Part shown: positions 33,010 to 42,477 of the stretch, one piece after another
Layout: each line of letters opens with the position of its first letter
Position numbering within the stretch: the first letter of the stretch is position 1
Source: Aurantimonas sp. 22II-16-19i
GTDB lineage: Bacteria > Pseudomonadota > Alphaproteobacteria > Rhizobiales > Rhizobiaceae
NCBI RefSeq assembly: GCF_002088275.1
Contig: NZ_AQQS01000007.1
Location: 62,001 to 126,000, forward strand
DNA length: 64,000 nucleotides
Reading direction: 5' to 3'
Made by a program: the position numbers and the translations under genes
Notes under the pieces: generated by a model
Databases searched by the model: none
The model's input: only the letters and a program-made list of their open reading frames with translations
Told to the model about the DNA's origin: nothing

Positions 33010-33671
33010 AGATCGCCGCCAGACCCATCCTGGCCATCAACCGCCGCACCCGCTTGCGGCCGACCGTGTATCCTCGGCGGCGCAGATGACGGACCATCTG
33101 CTCGGATGCGTACCACGGCGTTTCCAGGAACTGCTCGTCGATCAGCCGCATCAGGCTGAGGTTTAGGGGCACTCTCACCTTTGATCGAGCCGTAACAGGC
33201 CGACCGGCTGATCCCGACGAGCTGGCACTGGCGCAAGATCGCCAGACCCGTGTGCCCAGGCTCGATCATTTCCCGCTTCCGTGCCACACTCATCGACCGA
33301 GGCCTTTGCTATCGAAGCAAAGACCCGTGGCTCTGCGAAGCATGGCGTTCCACCACCAGTTGGCCGATCTTCGAATGAAGCCTGTCGATCTCCGCCTCCC
33401 GGCTCGCTTCGACTGATTCGGCCTTGCCCGATAAACCCCGGACATGCCTTCCATCGCCGTCCTACGAACCTTCCAGGCGTTGGTCATCGTCTGGTGAACG
33501 GGTGCTTGGCGGCGAGCGGCGCCAACCTCATCTCGCCACGGATTGCCTCCACCGCAACCTTCGCCTTGAATTCCGTAGAATATCGCTTCCGTTTTCCCGT
33601 CATCGGGTTCGTCCCCCTATCTCGGGCGAACGAAGCTTATACCAACTGTCCGGGAAACCGGGACCACCTCA
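33010..33671 (-). mobile_element. decayed IS3-family insertion sequence
   Basis: The orfA start (MTGKRKRYSTEFKAKVAV) is at 33603. Its 3' part appears in another frame as KATGLCFDSKGL near 33300. The orfB start (ARKREMIEPGHTGLAILRQC) runs to about 33171, where a frameshift moves the reading to LNLSLMRLIDEQFLETPWY and MVRHLRRRGYTVGRKRVRRL, the HTH_21 region. The sequence ends after GLAAIYQ, so the DDE catalytic domain is missing. The left end, TGAGGTGGTCCCGG on the - strand, starts at 33671 and recurs inverted at 45275. Not functional. Confidence 0.85.
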
Positions 33672-33672
33672 G
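33649..33672. repeat. 24-bp IS end, copy 1
   Basis: Starts TCCGGGAAACCGGGACC. It is the exact reverse complement of 45275-45298 and forms the terminal region of the IS3 remnant here. Confidence 0.85.
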
Positions 33673-33702
33673 TCCTCGACTCCCATCGCTTCGTCCCGCG
33701 GT

Positions 33703-34896
33703 TCACAACCTCCGCGAATGCGAAAGATCGCGATCGATCTGCTCCTTCATCGCAGCGATGAAGGCAGGGCGATCGCTGACGATGCCGTTCTCGACGTTCA
33801 TGCCGAAGCTGAGAATGTCGAGGTTGAAGCTGCTGATCATTCCCCACGCGCCGTCGACGATGGCGAGCTTGGCGTGGATCATCGTCGGTTCGTAGAGCCA
33901 TATCTCGGCTCCCCGGCGCGCGAGAGCCCTGCCGAAAGCGTGGGAGACGACGTCGACCCATGCATGATCGCTGCGCGCCGGCAGAAGCAGGCGAAGCTCG
34001 GCCCCCCTTCGCAAAAGCCGACACATGGCGCGCCAGAAGGTCCGATCCGGGAAGAGGTAAGGCGTCGTCAGGAAGACCGAGGTCCGAGCCTCGGTGATCC
34101 GCGTCAGGAGCTCGCGATAGATGTCCTGCCGACTCGGACGGACCGGCTCGCTCAAGACATATCGCCAGTCCGCTGTCGGATTCTGAGGCCCCTGCGCAGA
34201 GGGCTCCTTGCGGTCCGCCCGCCCGCCGGCAAAAGCCCAGGTTCTCTCGAAGGCGGACGCGGCGGCGGCGACCACCGGCCCCTCGACACGCACCATCGTA
34301 TCGCGCCAGTCGGCCATGCGATCGTGGAAGCAGGACCCACCGACCATCAAGTGCTTCTCGTCGCAGAGAACGGTCTTGCGGTGCAGCCGGTGCAATCCGC
34401 TGATCGGACGCCGACGAAGCGCTGAAAGGCTGTTGTAGGAAACGATCTCGCCGCCTGCCCGCCTCAGTCTCGCTCCGTCGGGGCTGTCCGCCAAGCCACA
34501 GCTACCGAACGCATCCACGAGGACCCGCACCCGCACCCCCTCGCGCGACTTCGCCGCGAGCAGGCGCAGCAACCGTGATCCGATCCCGGTTTGCGCGAAG
34601 ATGTATTGCTCGATCGAGATGCTGCGGCGTGCGGCATCGCAGAGTTCGAGCGTAGCGTTCCAGTTTTCCTCGTTGCTGTGGAAGAGTTCCCACGGATGGT
34701 CGACAGCGGTGACAGCCGCTCCTTGAGCGGCCGAGCCGTTCGCACGGTGTTCGATCACGCTGTCAAACTCACGGATGATCTCCTTGCTTCCGATAGTCCT
34801 CGACACCGGCACCGTCTGGAAGAAGCCTTCGGCTTCGGCGACCAAGTCCGTTCGGCCTCGCAATGACGACGCACGAGAGCGGATGTCGGCGCCCAC
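33703..34896 (-). CDS. phospholipase D / cardiolipin synthase-like protein
   Basis: 397 residues with two complete HKD motifs: HRKTVLCD (His 172, Lys 174, Asp 179) and HAKLAIVD (His 341, Lys 343, Asp 348), each followed by the usual Gly/Ser-Asn region (GMISSFNLD). No N-terminal membrane segments, unlike canonical cardiolipin synthases, so it resembles the ClsB/YbhO type. It makes or remodels phospholipids. The start is a GTG at 34896; no better start was seen. It lies just inside the IS-bounded segment. Confidence 0.85.
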   Translation of the reverse strand: MGADIRSRASSLRGRTDLVAEAEGFFQTVPVSRTIGSKEIIREFDSVIEHRANGSAAQGAAVTAVDHPWELFHSNEENWNATLELCDAARRSISIEQYIFAQTGIGSRLLRLLAAKSREGVRVRVLVDAFGSCGLADSPDGARLRRAGGEIVSYNSLSALRRRPISGLHRLHRKTVLCDEKHLMVGGSCFHDRMADWRDTMVRVEGPVVAAAASAFERTWAFAGGRADRKEPSAQGPQNPTADWRYVLSEPVRPSRQDIYRELLTRITEARTSVFLTTPYLFPDRTFWRAMCRLLRRGAELRLLLPARSDHAWVDVVSHAFGRALARRGAEIWLYEPTMIHAKLAIVDGAWGMISSFNLDILSFGMNVENGIVSDRPAFIAAMKEQIDRDLSHSRRL

Positions 34897-34971
34897 GTCG
34901 ATTTCTCAGGGCGCCTTTACGAGAAAGCCGGCAGGCTGTCATGGGGCAAGGCCGGCGCGGGCAGTCACGAG

Positions 34972-34999
34972 CATGTTCCCCGGAAACATGTTCCCCGGA
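34972..34999. repeat. short direct repeat
   Basis: CATGTTCCCCGGA occurs at 34972-34984 and again at 34987-34999 in the spacer between the ferritin-like gene's end and the PLD gene's start. Function unknown. Confidence 0.5.
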
Positions 35000-35051
35000 G
35001 CATTGTCCACCCGGCTGGGCGTTGAGCGCAAGCCAGCCCGACATGCCGATG

Positions 35052-35558
35052 TCAGCTCTCGGCCTCCTTCTCGGCGCCGGCGGGATTGACCATTCCGACC
35101 GCGATGTCCGTCAGAAGATCGTCCGCGTCCTTTTCCTCTCCGAGAATACCGCTCAGAATCTGATGGTCGTTGTCGAGCCCCAGGATCTTCGCATAGGTGG
35201 CGAGCGTGCCGTAGACCGCGATCTCATAGTGCTCGATGCGCTGGGCCGAGGCGATCAGCGCCGCATCCCGAAGCGGCCCCGCAGCGACCATGTCGGCCAT
35301 CGTCTGCGCCTGCTCGATCAGCACCTTCATCGACTGGTCCTGGTGTGCCTTCAGATCCGCGCCGGCCTCTTTCAGCAGCGCCTCGACGCTTTCCAGCTGT
35401 TCCCGCGTCGCCTCGAGATGCTGCTCGAAAGCCTGCCGCAGTTGCTCTTCCGATGCCGCCTTCGCCATCTTCGGCAGGGCCTCGGTCAGAAGCGCCTCGA
35501 AGCTGCGCGCCTCCTGCAACTCGGCAACGTACAAATCTCTCAGTCCGCTGATCATCAT
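35052..35558 (-). CDS. YciE/YciF-type ferritin-like protein
   Basis: 168 residues. Four-helix bundle of the DUF892 family, starting ISGLRDLYVAELQEARSFE, with helix-2 residues QAFEQHLEATREQLE and helix-4 IEHYEIAVYGTLATYAKILG giving the diiron-type Glu/His ligands. Usually a stress-induced iron or oxygen-handling protein. CAGGAGG five bases before ATG 35558 fixes the start. It lies between the PLD gene and the reduced nuo operon on the same strand. Confidence 0.88.
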   Translation of the reverse strand: MMISGLRDLYVAELQEARSFEALLTEALPKMAKAASEEQLRQAFEQHLEATREQLESVEALLKEAGADLKAHQDQSMKVLIEQAQTMADMVAAGPLRDAALIASAQRIEHYEIAVYGTLATYAKILGLDNDHQILSGILGEEKDADDLLTDIAVGMVNPAGAEKEAES

Positions 35559-35772
35559 GGTGGCCTCCTGTTTGATGATCGGAAAGGCCCGAAGGTGGGC
35601 GAGAGTTGCATGATCGGCTCCCGGACGAAGGTTGTTTCCACGGTCGGCTAAGGAGCGTCCGCCCATTTCTGCGGAACCGGCGCCGGAGACTCGCTCTCAC
35701 GCTGCAGTTCCGTCACGGGGAACCTTCCGGCCCAATCCGGGGGGATCGACCTTGCATGACATCCGTTTGGCA

Positions 35773-37188
35773 TCAGCTTGGCAGCAGGATCGCTCCCATG
35801 AGCGGCGCCAGGATGACTTGTGCGAGGACGCCGGTCGCGACGACGGCCGCGACCGCCATGCAGAGGGCGGCAGCCGACCAGGATCCGAGCCGATGCACCT
35901 CTCCCGCCGGCTCGCGCAGAACCATCGGTGCCACGAAGCGCAGATAATAGACGAGCGAAACCACCGTGTTGAGGATGGCGACGACCGCCAGCCAGCCATA
36001 GCCGCCATCGATCGACGCGAGGAAGAGTTCGAGCTTGCCGACAAAGCCCCCGAGCGGGGGGATGCCGACCAGCGAGAGAAAGGCGAGGATGAGCGCGATC
36101 GCGGCGAAGGGAGCGGACTTCAGGAGGCCGGCATAGTCGTCGCGCAGGGTGCGCCCTCGCAGATGGGCAATGGCGGAGAATGCGGCGAGATTGGCGGCGG
36201 TGTAGCCGAAGAGGAAGACGACGAGGGCCGGCATCGCCTGATCGCTGAGGCCGACGACCGTGACCGCCATCAGGAGATAGCCTGCCTGGGAGACCGACGA
36301 CCAGCCGAGCATGCGACGCATGTCGTCCTGCCACAGGGCGGCAAGATTGCCCAGGGTCATGGTGACGACGGCGAGCGCGGCAACGAGCGGCCGGATGGCA
36401 TAGCCGGCGTCTGGAAAGAGCGCGACGAGGCGCGCGAGCGCGATGGCAGCGCCGATCTTCGGCACCACGGTGAGGAATGCGGCGGAAGGGACGGGCGCGC
36501 CTTCGGCGACGTCCGGCAGCCAGGCATGGGCGGGCACCGCGCCGAGCTTGTAGGCCAGGCCGACGGTGACGAGCCCGAGACCGACGAGAAGGAGGGGCGA
36601 GGCCTCTCCCTCAGCCAGTGATGCCGCGATCTCGCCGAAGCCCGGCGCGCCGAGCATGCCGATCATGAAGATCGCGCCGAGGGCCAGGGCGGTATTGGCC
36701 AGCGCACCGACGAGGAAATACTTCATCCCCGCCTCGACCGACAGCGCCCAGTCGCGGTGATAGGCGGCCAGGACGTAGCCGGTGGCCGAGGAGAGAAGCA
36801 CGCCGATCAGGACGAGAAGCAGGTCCAGCGCCCCGGCCAGCGCCATGGCGCCCAGCGCGGAAAAGAGGAGCATGCCGTAGTATTCGCCATGCCGCCGGTC
36901 GGTGGCGAACCAGCGCGGCGCCAGCAGCACCGTCACGGCGGTCGAAAAGAGGATGAGGAGCCGGCCTTCGATGCTCGCCATGTCCAGCGCGAAGGTCGCG
37001 GAAAAGGTCGCCCGCGCCTCGCCATTCGCCTGCATGAGCAGAAACACGGCGGCAATCGCAAGGCCCGCGAGCGCGACAGGCGCGCAGGTCCATTGCAGGT
37101 GTCGCGGCAGAAAGCTCGCCAGGAGCACGATGGCGACCGCCGTCAGAAGAACGGCGATCTCCGGCAGGATATCTCCGAGCGGCATCAT
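35773..37188 (-). CDS. nuoN: complex I-like proton-translocating subunit N
   Basis: 471 residues with about 14 membrane segments, a Mrp-type antiporter-like subunit. GMKYFLVGALANTALALGAIF carries the family Lys and the half-channel helix, and DDMRRMLGWSSVSQAGYLLMA is the conserved TM8 region. Last gene of the eight-gene operon; its start lies 2 bp after the nuoM stop. With L and M it would form the proton-pumping arm. Confidence 0.92.
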   Translation of the reverse strand: MMPLGDILPEIAVLLTAVAIVLLASFLPRHLQWTCAPVALAGLAIAAVFLLMQANGEARATFSATFALDMASIEGRLLILFSTAVTVLLAPRWFATDRRHGEYYGMLLFSALGAMALAGALDLLLVLIGVLLSSATGYVLAAYHRDWALSVEAGMKYFLVGALANTALALGAIFMIGMLGAPGFGEIAASLAEGEASPLLLVGLGLVTVGLAYKLGAVPAHAWLPDVAEGAPVPSAAFLTVVPKIGAAIALARLVALFPDAGYAIRPLVAALAVVTMTLGNLAALWQDDMRRMLGWSSVSQAGYLLMAVTVVGLSDQAMPALVVFLFGYTAANLAAFSAIAHLRGRTLRDDYAGLLKSAPFAAIALILAFLSLVGIPPLGGFVGKLELFLASIDGGYGWLAVVAILNTVVSLVYYLRFVAPMVLREPAGEVHRLGSWSAAALCMAVAAVVATGVLAQVILAPLMGAILLPS

Positions 37189-37189
37189 G

Positions 37190-38692
37190 CTATTGCGGCC
37201 CGCCTGAAGCCTGGAACGGGGCGAAGGCCGAGCCGGTCTGGATCATGTCGATGAGCCAGCCGGGCAGAAGGCCGATGAGAACGACGAGCGCGAGGAGCGC
37301 CACGAGCGGCCAGATCTCGGCGGGCTTCAGATCCTTGATCGCGGCGATCTGCGGAGCGGTCTCGCCGAAGAAGATCTGCTGGCCCATCGACAGGAAGAGC
37401 GCGGCGGTGACGACGAGGCCGACAAGCGCGATCGCCGCCACGACGGGATAGACGCCGAAACTGCCGGCGAAGATCTGGAACTCCGCGACGAAGCCCGCCA
37501 GCCCGGGCAGGCCGAAACTGGCGAAGGCGGCGAGGAAATAGACGACCATCAGCAGCGGTGTGACGCGGGCGAGACCGCCATAGCGCGACAGCTCATAGGT
37601 GCCGGTGCGGGTGTAGAAGCTGCCGGCGATCAGGAACAGCGCACCGGTGATCAGCCCGTGGGCGACCATCTCCGTCACCGCGCCCGACAGCGCCAGCCTG
37701 CGCACCGCGTCAGGGCCGACCATCGCACCGGCGGCGGCGATGCCGAGCACCGTGTAGCCCATGTGATTGACCGATGTGTAGGCGATGCGGCGCTTCAGGT
37801 TCGTCTGGCCGAGGGCGACGAGCGAGCCCCAGAGGATCGCCACCAGAGCGACGAGCGCGAGCGGGAACGCATAGGCCGCGAAGGTCTCCCGCATCATCTG
37901 GAAGGGAATGCGCACCATGCCATAGGTGCCCATCTTCAGAAGCACGCCCGCCAGCACCGCCGAAGCCGGCCCCGGCGCCTCCACATGGGCGAGCGGCAGC
38001 CAGGTGTGGAACGGGACCAGCGGCGTCTTGATTGCGAAGCCCACCAGAAAGCCCAGCAGGATCAGGCTCGAGCGCAGATCCGTCCCGCCCAGCGGCTGGG
38101 CGGCGATCAGCGCGCGCATGTCGAAGGTCAGCGTGCCGTTGGCCAGGACGAGGCCAAGGATGGCCAGCAGGATCGCGAGCGACCCGGCGAGCGTGTAGAC
38201 GAAGAATTTCAGCGCGGCGTACTCGGCCTCGCCATGTCCCCAGCGACCGATCAGGAAATACATGCCGACCAGGGTGAGGTCGAAGAAGACGTAGAAGACC
38301 AGGAGGTCGAGCGTCAGGAACAGGCCGAGCGAAACGCCCTGGAGAAACAGGAACCAACCATAGTACTGCCGTGCGCGGCCCTTGGTGTCGGCGGGCCAGG
38401 CAATCGCGCAGATGAAGAGAAGCCCGCTCATCAGCGAGACCGCGAGCGACATGCCGTCGACGCCGACCCGCCAGGCGACGCCGAGGGCGTCGATCCAGCC
38501 GATCTCGGCGACCGACTGGAAGTCGGCGGCCCCGGGTCCTGAGTCGAAGCCGATCCAGACGATGACGAGACACAAGAACGACAGGGCCGAGGCGCCGAGC
38601 GCGACGAGGCGGGCCTCGCGATTTCCCGCATCGGGCCAGACGAACAGGCCGAGCGCGGCGAGAAGCGGAATGAGGATCGAAAGCGTCAGCAT
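37190..38692 (-). CDS. nuoM: complex I-like proton-translocating subunit M
   Basis: 500 residues, about 14 membrane segments. Family blocks include WRVGVDGMSLAVSLMSG, AEYAALKFFVYTLAGSLAIL (the conserved TM5 Lys region), FHTWLPLAHVEAPGPASAVLAG and LKRRIAYTSVNHMGYTVLG. All charged residues expected in the antiporter-like fold seem present, so the pump module looks intact. It starts 3 bp after the nuoL stop. Confidence 0.93.
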   Translation of the reverse strand: MLTLSILIPLLAALGLFVWPDAGNREARLVALGASALSFLCLVIVWIGFDSGPGAADFQSVAEIGWIDALGVAWRVGVDGMSLAVSLMSGLLFICAIAWPADTKGRARQYYGWFLFLQGVSLGLFLTLDLLVFYVFFDLTLVGMYFLIGRWGHGEAEYAALKFFVYTLAGSLAILLAILGLVLANGTLTFDMRALIAAQPLGGTDLRSSLILLGFLVGFAIKTPLVPFHTWLPLAHVEAPGPASAVLAGVLLKMGTYGMVRIPFQMMRETFAAYAFPLALVALVAILWGSLVALGQTNLKRRIAYTSVNHMGYTVLGIAAAGAMVGPDAVRRLALSGAVTEMVAHGLITGALFLIAGSFYTRTGTYELSRYGGLARVTPLLMVVYFLAAFASFGLPGLAGFVAEFQIFAGSFGVYPVVAAIALVGLVVTAALFLSMGQQIFFGETAPQIAAIKDLKPAEIWPLVALLALVVLIGLLPGWLIDMIQTGSAFAPFQASGGPQ

Positions 38693-38695
38693 GGA

Positions 38696-40642
38696 TCAGG
38701 ACAGGCTCAACAGAAGGAGAATGGCCGCGCCGGCACCGAGCGTGGCAATGGTGTAGTAGTGGTGGGACAGGCCGGTCTGGAGGCGCCTCGCATCGCGGCC
38801 GCTCTGGCCGACGGTCTGGGCAAGGCCTTCGACGAGGCCGTCCGCCAGCCATTCGCCGAACCGGCTCGTCGCGCCCGACAGGATGCGGACGAAGCCGCTC
38901 GTCCAAGCAACGAGGCCATCCGCGCTGGCCTCGCCGCGTTGGCGCAAGACCCATGAGGCCTGCCGCCCGCCCAGCGCCACGAGCCGCACGGTGCCGTCGA
39001 TGAGCATGTCGTCGAGCCTGGCGGCCTTTCCTGCGAGCCAAAGAACGGGTTCGGTGATCGCGGCGTCGATCACATTCGGCAGGCCGAGCCACCGGGCTGC
39101 CTCGGCAGCGGATCCGTCGGCGCCGAGGGTCCGGTGCTGTCGCGCGATCAGCGTGCCGATCAGAAGGCCGACGCCGACGCCGATCAGGGACAGGACCAGC
39201 GTGGCGAGGCTCGCCTGCGGAAGCGCGGCCTGCAGAACCTCCTCGGCCAGGGAGCGCAGCGGCGGCAACCAGAGAAGCGAGGTGAGGAGAACGAGGCCTG
39301 CAAGCAGCGCCATCGCGCCGATCTCGACACGCCGGGCACGCGTTTGCGGCAAGAGCGGCGGCGCCTCGCCTTCGTCCCCCCCATCTTCCGCTGGCGGCCC
39401 GAAGGCGGACAGCTGAAACCGTGCGGCATAGGCAGCGCTCAGGGCGCCGGCGAGGATCACGGCGCCGGCCGCCCAGAGGCTCCAGTGCTCGGCGGCGGTG
39501 ACGATCGCCTCCTTCGTCCACCCGCCGCCGGCGGGTGGCAGGCCAGCCAGCGACAGCGCGCCCGTCAAGTTCAGGATGGCCGCAGGCGGCATGACGCGGC
39601 CGAGCCGCATCGCCGAAAGGTCGTAGCTGCCGGTCCGCTCCTGTGCCAGACCCGCGGCAAGGAAAAGCAGCGCCTTGAAAGCGGCATGGGCGACGAGATG
39701 CAGCAAGGCGACGCCGGGATAGCCTGCGCCCACCGCCACGAACATCAGCCCGTAATGGGCGGAGGTGGACGCCGCCAAGAGGCGCTTGGCGTCGATCTGA
39801 AGGAGCGCGACGAGGCCGCCGGACAGGGCGGTCGCGGTACCCACGGCGACCATCGCCCCCGGCAGCCCCGGCACGGAGGCGAGGAACGGCTGGAGACGGA
39901 GGAGGATGAAGGCCCCGGCGGCGACCATGGTGGCGGCGTGGAGCAGCGCCGAGACCGAGGTCGGACCCGCCATTGCCCGGAACAGCCACGGAGAGAAGGG
40001 CAGTTGCCCGGATTTCGAGGCTGCCGCGAAAAGCAGGCCGAAGCCGGCGACCCCCGCCGGCACGCCGGACATGCCCGCAAGGCCGTCATAGGAAAGGGAG
40101 CCGGTCGCCGCGAAGACCGCCATGGCCGCGGCGAACAGTCCGAGATCGCCGAGGCGCGTTGCGAGGAAGGCGTAGAGGCCGGAGGCGACAGTGTCGCGCT
40201 CGCGCCATTCATGTCCGATCAGGAGATACGAGCAGAGACCCACCAACTCCCAGCCGATCAGAAGCGTCAGGAAGTCCGCCGCGACGATCAGAAGCTCCAT
40301 GCCGCCGACGAAGACCAGGAGGAGGGCGACGAGCCGGCGCAGCCCCCTCGCCGCTTCGTGAAAGGCGGCATAGGCGAGGACGGGAAGCGCGATCAGCGGC
40401 ACGAGGATCGCCATCGCACCGGCCAGCGGCGGCAGTGCTGCCGTCAGGCCAAGCGGCTCGTGCCAGACGATGTGGCCGGTCCAGCCTCCCGCAGCGCCGA
40501 GCGACGCCACGGACGCCGTCAGCGCCATGGCGACGAGCCCCAGGCCCATCAGCCAGATGCGCTGGCGCGCACTCCCGTCACGCGGCGCGACGGCGGCCGC
40601 GATGGCGAAGAGCACGGGCAGAAGGGGCAGGACGAACGCCAT
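38696..40642 (-). CDS. nuoL: complex I-like proton-translocating subunit L
   Basis: 648 residues with an N-terminal Mrp-like fold: LIGWELVGLCSYLLIGHEW, LGDLGLFAAAMAVFA, LPFSPWLFRAMAGPTSVSAL and HLVAHAAFKALLFLAAG. After about residue 440 come extra segments and the C-terminal lateral-helix region with VIDAAITEPVLWLAGKAARLDD. Length is within the NuoL range. Translationally close to nuoK (3 bp) and nuoM (3 bp). Confidence 0.92.
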   Translation of the reverse strand: MAFVLPLLPVLFAIAAAVAPRDGSARQRIWLMGLGLVAMALTASVASLGAAGGWTGHIVWHEPLGLTAALPPLAGAMAILVPLIALPVLAYAAFHEAARGLRRLVALLLVFVGGMELLIVAADFLTLLIGWELVGLCSYLLIGHEWRERDTVASGLYAFLATRLGDLGLFAAAMAVFAATGSLSYDGLAGMSGVPAGVAGFGLLFAAASKSGQLPFSPWLFRAMAGPTSVSALLHAATMVAAGAFILLRLQPFLASVPGLPGAMVAVGTATALSGGLVALLQIDAKRLLAASTSAHYGLMFVAVGAGYPGVALLHLVAHAAFKALLFLAAGLAQERTGSYDLSAMRLGRVMPPAAILNLTGALSLAGLPPAGGGWTKEAIVTAAEHWSLWAAGAVILAGALSAAYAARFQLSAFGPPAEDGGDEGEAPPLLPQTRARRVEIGAMALLAGLVLLTSLLWLPPLRSLAEEVLQAALPQASLATLVLSLIGVGVGLLIGTLIARQHRTLGADGSAAEAARWLGLPNVIDAAITEPVLWLAGKAARLDDMLIDGTVRLVALGGRQASWVLRQRGEASADGLVAWTSGFVRILSGATSRFGEWLADGLVEGLAQTVGQSGRDARRLQTGLSHHYYTIATLGAGAAILLLLSLS

Positions 40643-40645
40643 CGC

Positions 40646-40951
40646 TCAGTGCTTCATCGTGTCGAGGCTTTCGGTGACGTCGGCCTGCCGCTTTCGCCAG
40701 ACCGCGGTGACGAGGGCAAAGCCGATTGCCATGTCGACGGCCATGACCGCCATGATGATCACCGCCAGAAGCTGGCCTTCCGGCGCGCCGGCCATGGTAT
40801 TCGCCCACAGGCCGATGACGGCGAGAAGCCCGCCGTTCAGCATCAGTTCCAGCCCCATCATCAGCATGACGAAGCTCTGCTGCGACAGCGCGCCATAGAG
40901 CCCGATCGCGATCAGGGCCGCGGCGACGATGAGAACGGTGGCAAGCGTCAC
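40646..40951 (-). CDS. nuoK: complex I-like subunit K
   Basis: 101 residues, three membrane segments, with the NuoK pattern LYGALSQQSFVMLMMGLELMLNGG (conserved Glu on TM2) and a second acidic residue in MAVDMAIGFALV, where NuoK usually has Glu. The start is GTG 40951, with GGGAGG seven bases upstream and immediately after the nuoJ stop. Confidence 0.92.
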   Translation of the reverse strand: MTLATVLIVAAALIAIGLYGALSQQSFVMLMMGLELMLNGGLLAVIGLWANTMAGAPEGQLLAVIIMAVMAVDMAIGFALVTAVWRKRQADVTESLDTMKH

Positions 40952-40963
40952 GGGTCGGCCTCC

Positions 40964-41566
40964 CTAGTGGTGGTGGTGGTGGTGCCCGCCGCCCGCTTCG
41001 GGCTGGCGTCCGGCGGGTGGTCCATCCGGCGCAAGGCCGGGCGGCATGGAGCCCTGATCGGCCGGTCCGAAGCGGCCCGAGCGCGAGGAGAGAATGACCG
41101 AGCCGATCATGGTGGCGAGCAGCGTCACCCCGGCGGTTTCGAAGATCAGCATGGAGGGCCCGAGAAGTTCGATGCCGAGATCGCGCACGACCGGCGCTGC
41201 GGGATCGACGGGCCTGTTGGGAAAGCTCGTGAAGAGGATCGCGGCGGTGAGTCCGACGAAGGCGAGCGCGCCGGCGGTGATCGAGAAGCGGTGCTGATGC
41301 ACCATCATCATCGGGTTGAGACCGGCCGGGTTCATCATGAACATGACCATGAAGAGGGCCATGACCATCATTTCGACCGCCATCATGAAGATGGTCGCGA
41401 CCCCGATATAGGGGGCTGCCAGCATGACGATGATCAGGCCGACCGCGATGAAGGACAGAAGCAGGAGGAAGGAGGCCCGGACCATGGAATCGGTGGCGAA
41501 GACCCGCCATCCGGCGATGATCGCGACGGCCGAAAGGGCGAAAAAGACGAGATCGGTCAGCCCCAT
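40964..41566 (-). CDS. nuoJ: complex I-like subunit J with natural six-His tail
   Basis: 200 residues, five membrane segments; IGVATIFMMAVEMMVMALF is the TM3 region of NuoJ. The last 35 residues are polar and end in GGGHHHHHH encoded by six CAC codons, then TAG. The frame extends upstream to 42967 only through antisense of nuoH, so MGLTDLV at 41566 is the start; it overlaps the nuoH end by 10 bp. The His tail is not a NuoJ family trait that I know of. Confidence 0.9.
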   Translation of the reverse strand: MGLTDLVFFALSAVAIIAGWRVFATDSMVRASFLLLLSFIAVGLIIVMLAAPYIGVATIFMMAVEMMVMALFMVMFMMNPAGLNPMMMVHQHRFSITAGALAFVGLTAAILFTSFPNRPVDPAAPVVRDLGIELLGPSMLIFETAGVTLLATMIGSVILSSRSGRFGPADQGSMPPGLAPDGPPAGRQPEAGGGHHHHHH

Positions 41567-42477
41567 AACAGCAACTCCAGACCGACCGAAAGAAGCATCA
41601 GGAAGGACAGCGGCAGCAGCGCCGTCCAGATCAGCCCCATCATCCGTGCGGGCGGCATGCGGGCGAGGAGATTGCCGGCCGCGACGAGGATCAGGAGGAC
41701 GACGGCGGTCTTCAGAAGGAGCCAGACGAAGCCCGGCAGGAGCGGCCCGAGATAGCCGCCGAGAAAGGCCGTCGCCGTCACCGCCGAGACCGAGACGAGC
41801 ATGGCGAGCCGCGCGATGCGCCAGGCAAGCAGCGCCGGGCCCGAGACGTCCGCCGTCGTGCCCCCTGCGAGATCGGCCGGATCGGCATAGTCGAAGGGGC
41901 CACGCAGGCTGATCGCGAGGCCGAGCATCAGGAAGAGGATCAGCCCCGCCGGCTGGCGCAGGACGTTCCAGACCGTGCGCTGTGCCTCGACGATCTCGGT
42001 GAAGCCGAGGGACTGCGCCGGCAGCGCCGCGCCGATCAAGACGAACATGGAGAGAAGCATCGCCGGCAGCGCGACCGCCACGTAGCGGTAGGCGCCGATC
42101 AGCGGCAGTGGTGCATTGGCAGACCAGCCGAACATGAAGACGGCGACGATGGTCAGCGCCTCGCAGCTGCCCCAGACGACGATGCCGACCTCGCTCGGGA
42201 TGACGACCAGGCCGGGCCCGAAGGGCACGACCGCAAGGCCGACGATCGCCAGCGCGAGATAAAGAGCGGGTGCGAGCCACAAGAGGAGCGCGTCGGGCGC
42301 CTCGGTGCGGATCCGTTGGGTCTTCAGGAGACGGGCGGCCTCCGCGAGCGGCAGACGCCAGGAAGGGCGGGTCTGGCCAGCAAGAAAGGCCGGAATCATT
42401 CTCTCGGCGAGCGCTGCGCCGGCGAGCCCGATCGACATAAGAATCCCGAGAAGGATGACCGCGACGATGCCACTCAT
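41557..42477 (-). CDS. nuoH: complex I-like subunit H
   Basis: 306 residues, eight membrane segments. LAERMIPAFLAGQTRPSW and GGYLGPLLPGFVWLLLKTAVV fit NuoH/HycD-type proteins. The Glu-rich quinone-site loop (E(V/L)PE...EG) is not obvious: the corresponding place reads FDYADPADLAGGTTADVSG. That suggests loss or change of quinone reduction. Start overlaps the stop of the NuoB/D-like gene (ATGA). Confidence 0.85.
   Translation of the reverse strand: MSGIVAVILLGILMSIGLAGAALAERMIPAFLAGQTRPSWRLPLAEAARLLKTQRIRTEAPDALLLWLAPALYLALAIVGLAVVPFGPGLVVIPSEVGIVVWGSCEALTIVAVFMFGWSANAPLPLIGAYRYVAVALPAMLLSMFVLIGAALPAQSLGFTEIVEAQRTVWNVLRQPAGLILFLMLGLAISLRGPFDYADPADLAGGTTADVSGPALLAWRIARLAMLVSVSAVTATAFLGGYLGPLLPGFVWLLLKTAVVLLILVAAGNLLARMPPARMMGLIWTALLPLSFLMLLSVGLELLLWG

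Noticed and set aside
40964-40984. Six-His tail of the NuoJ-like protein as vector contamination
   Set aside because: It is followed directly by a stop, a ribosome site and nuoK in normal operon order, with no vector sequence, so it is genuine.
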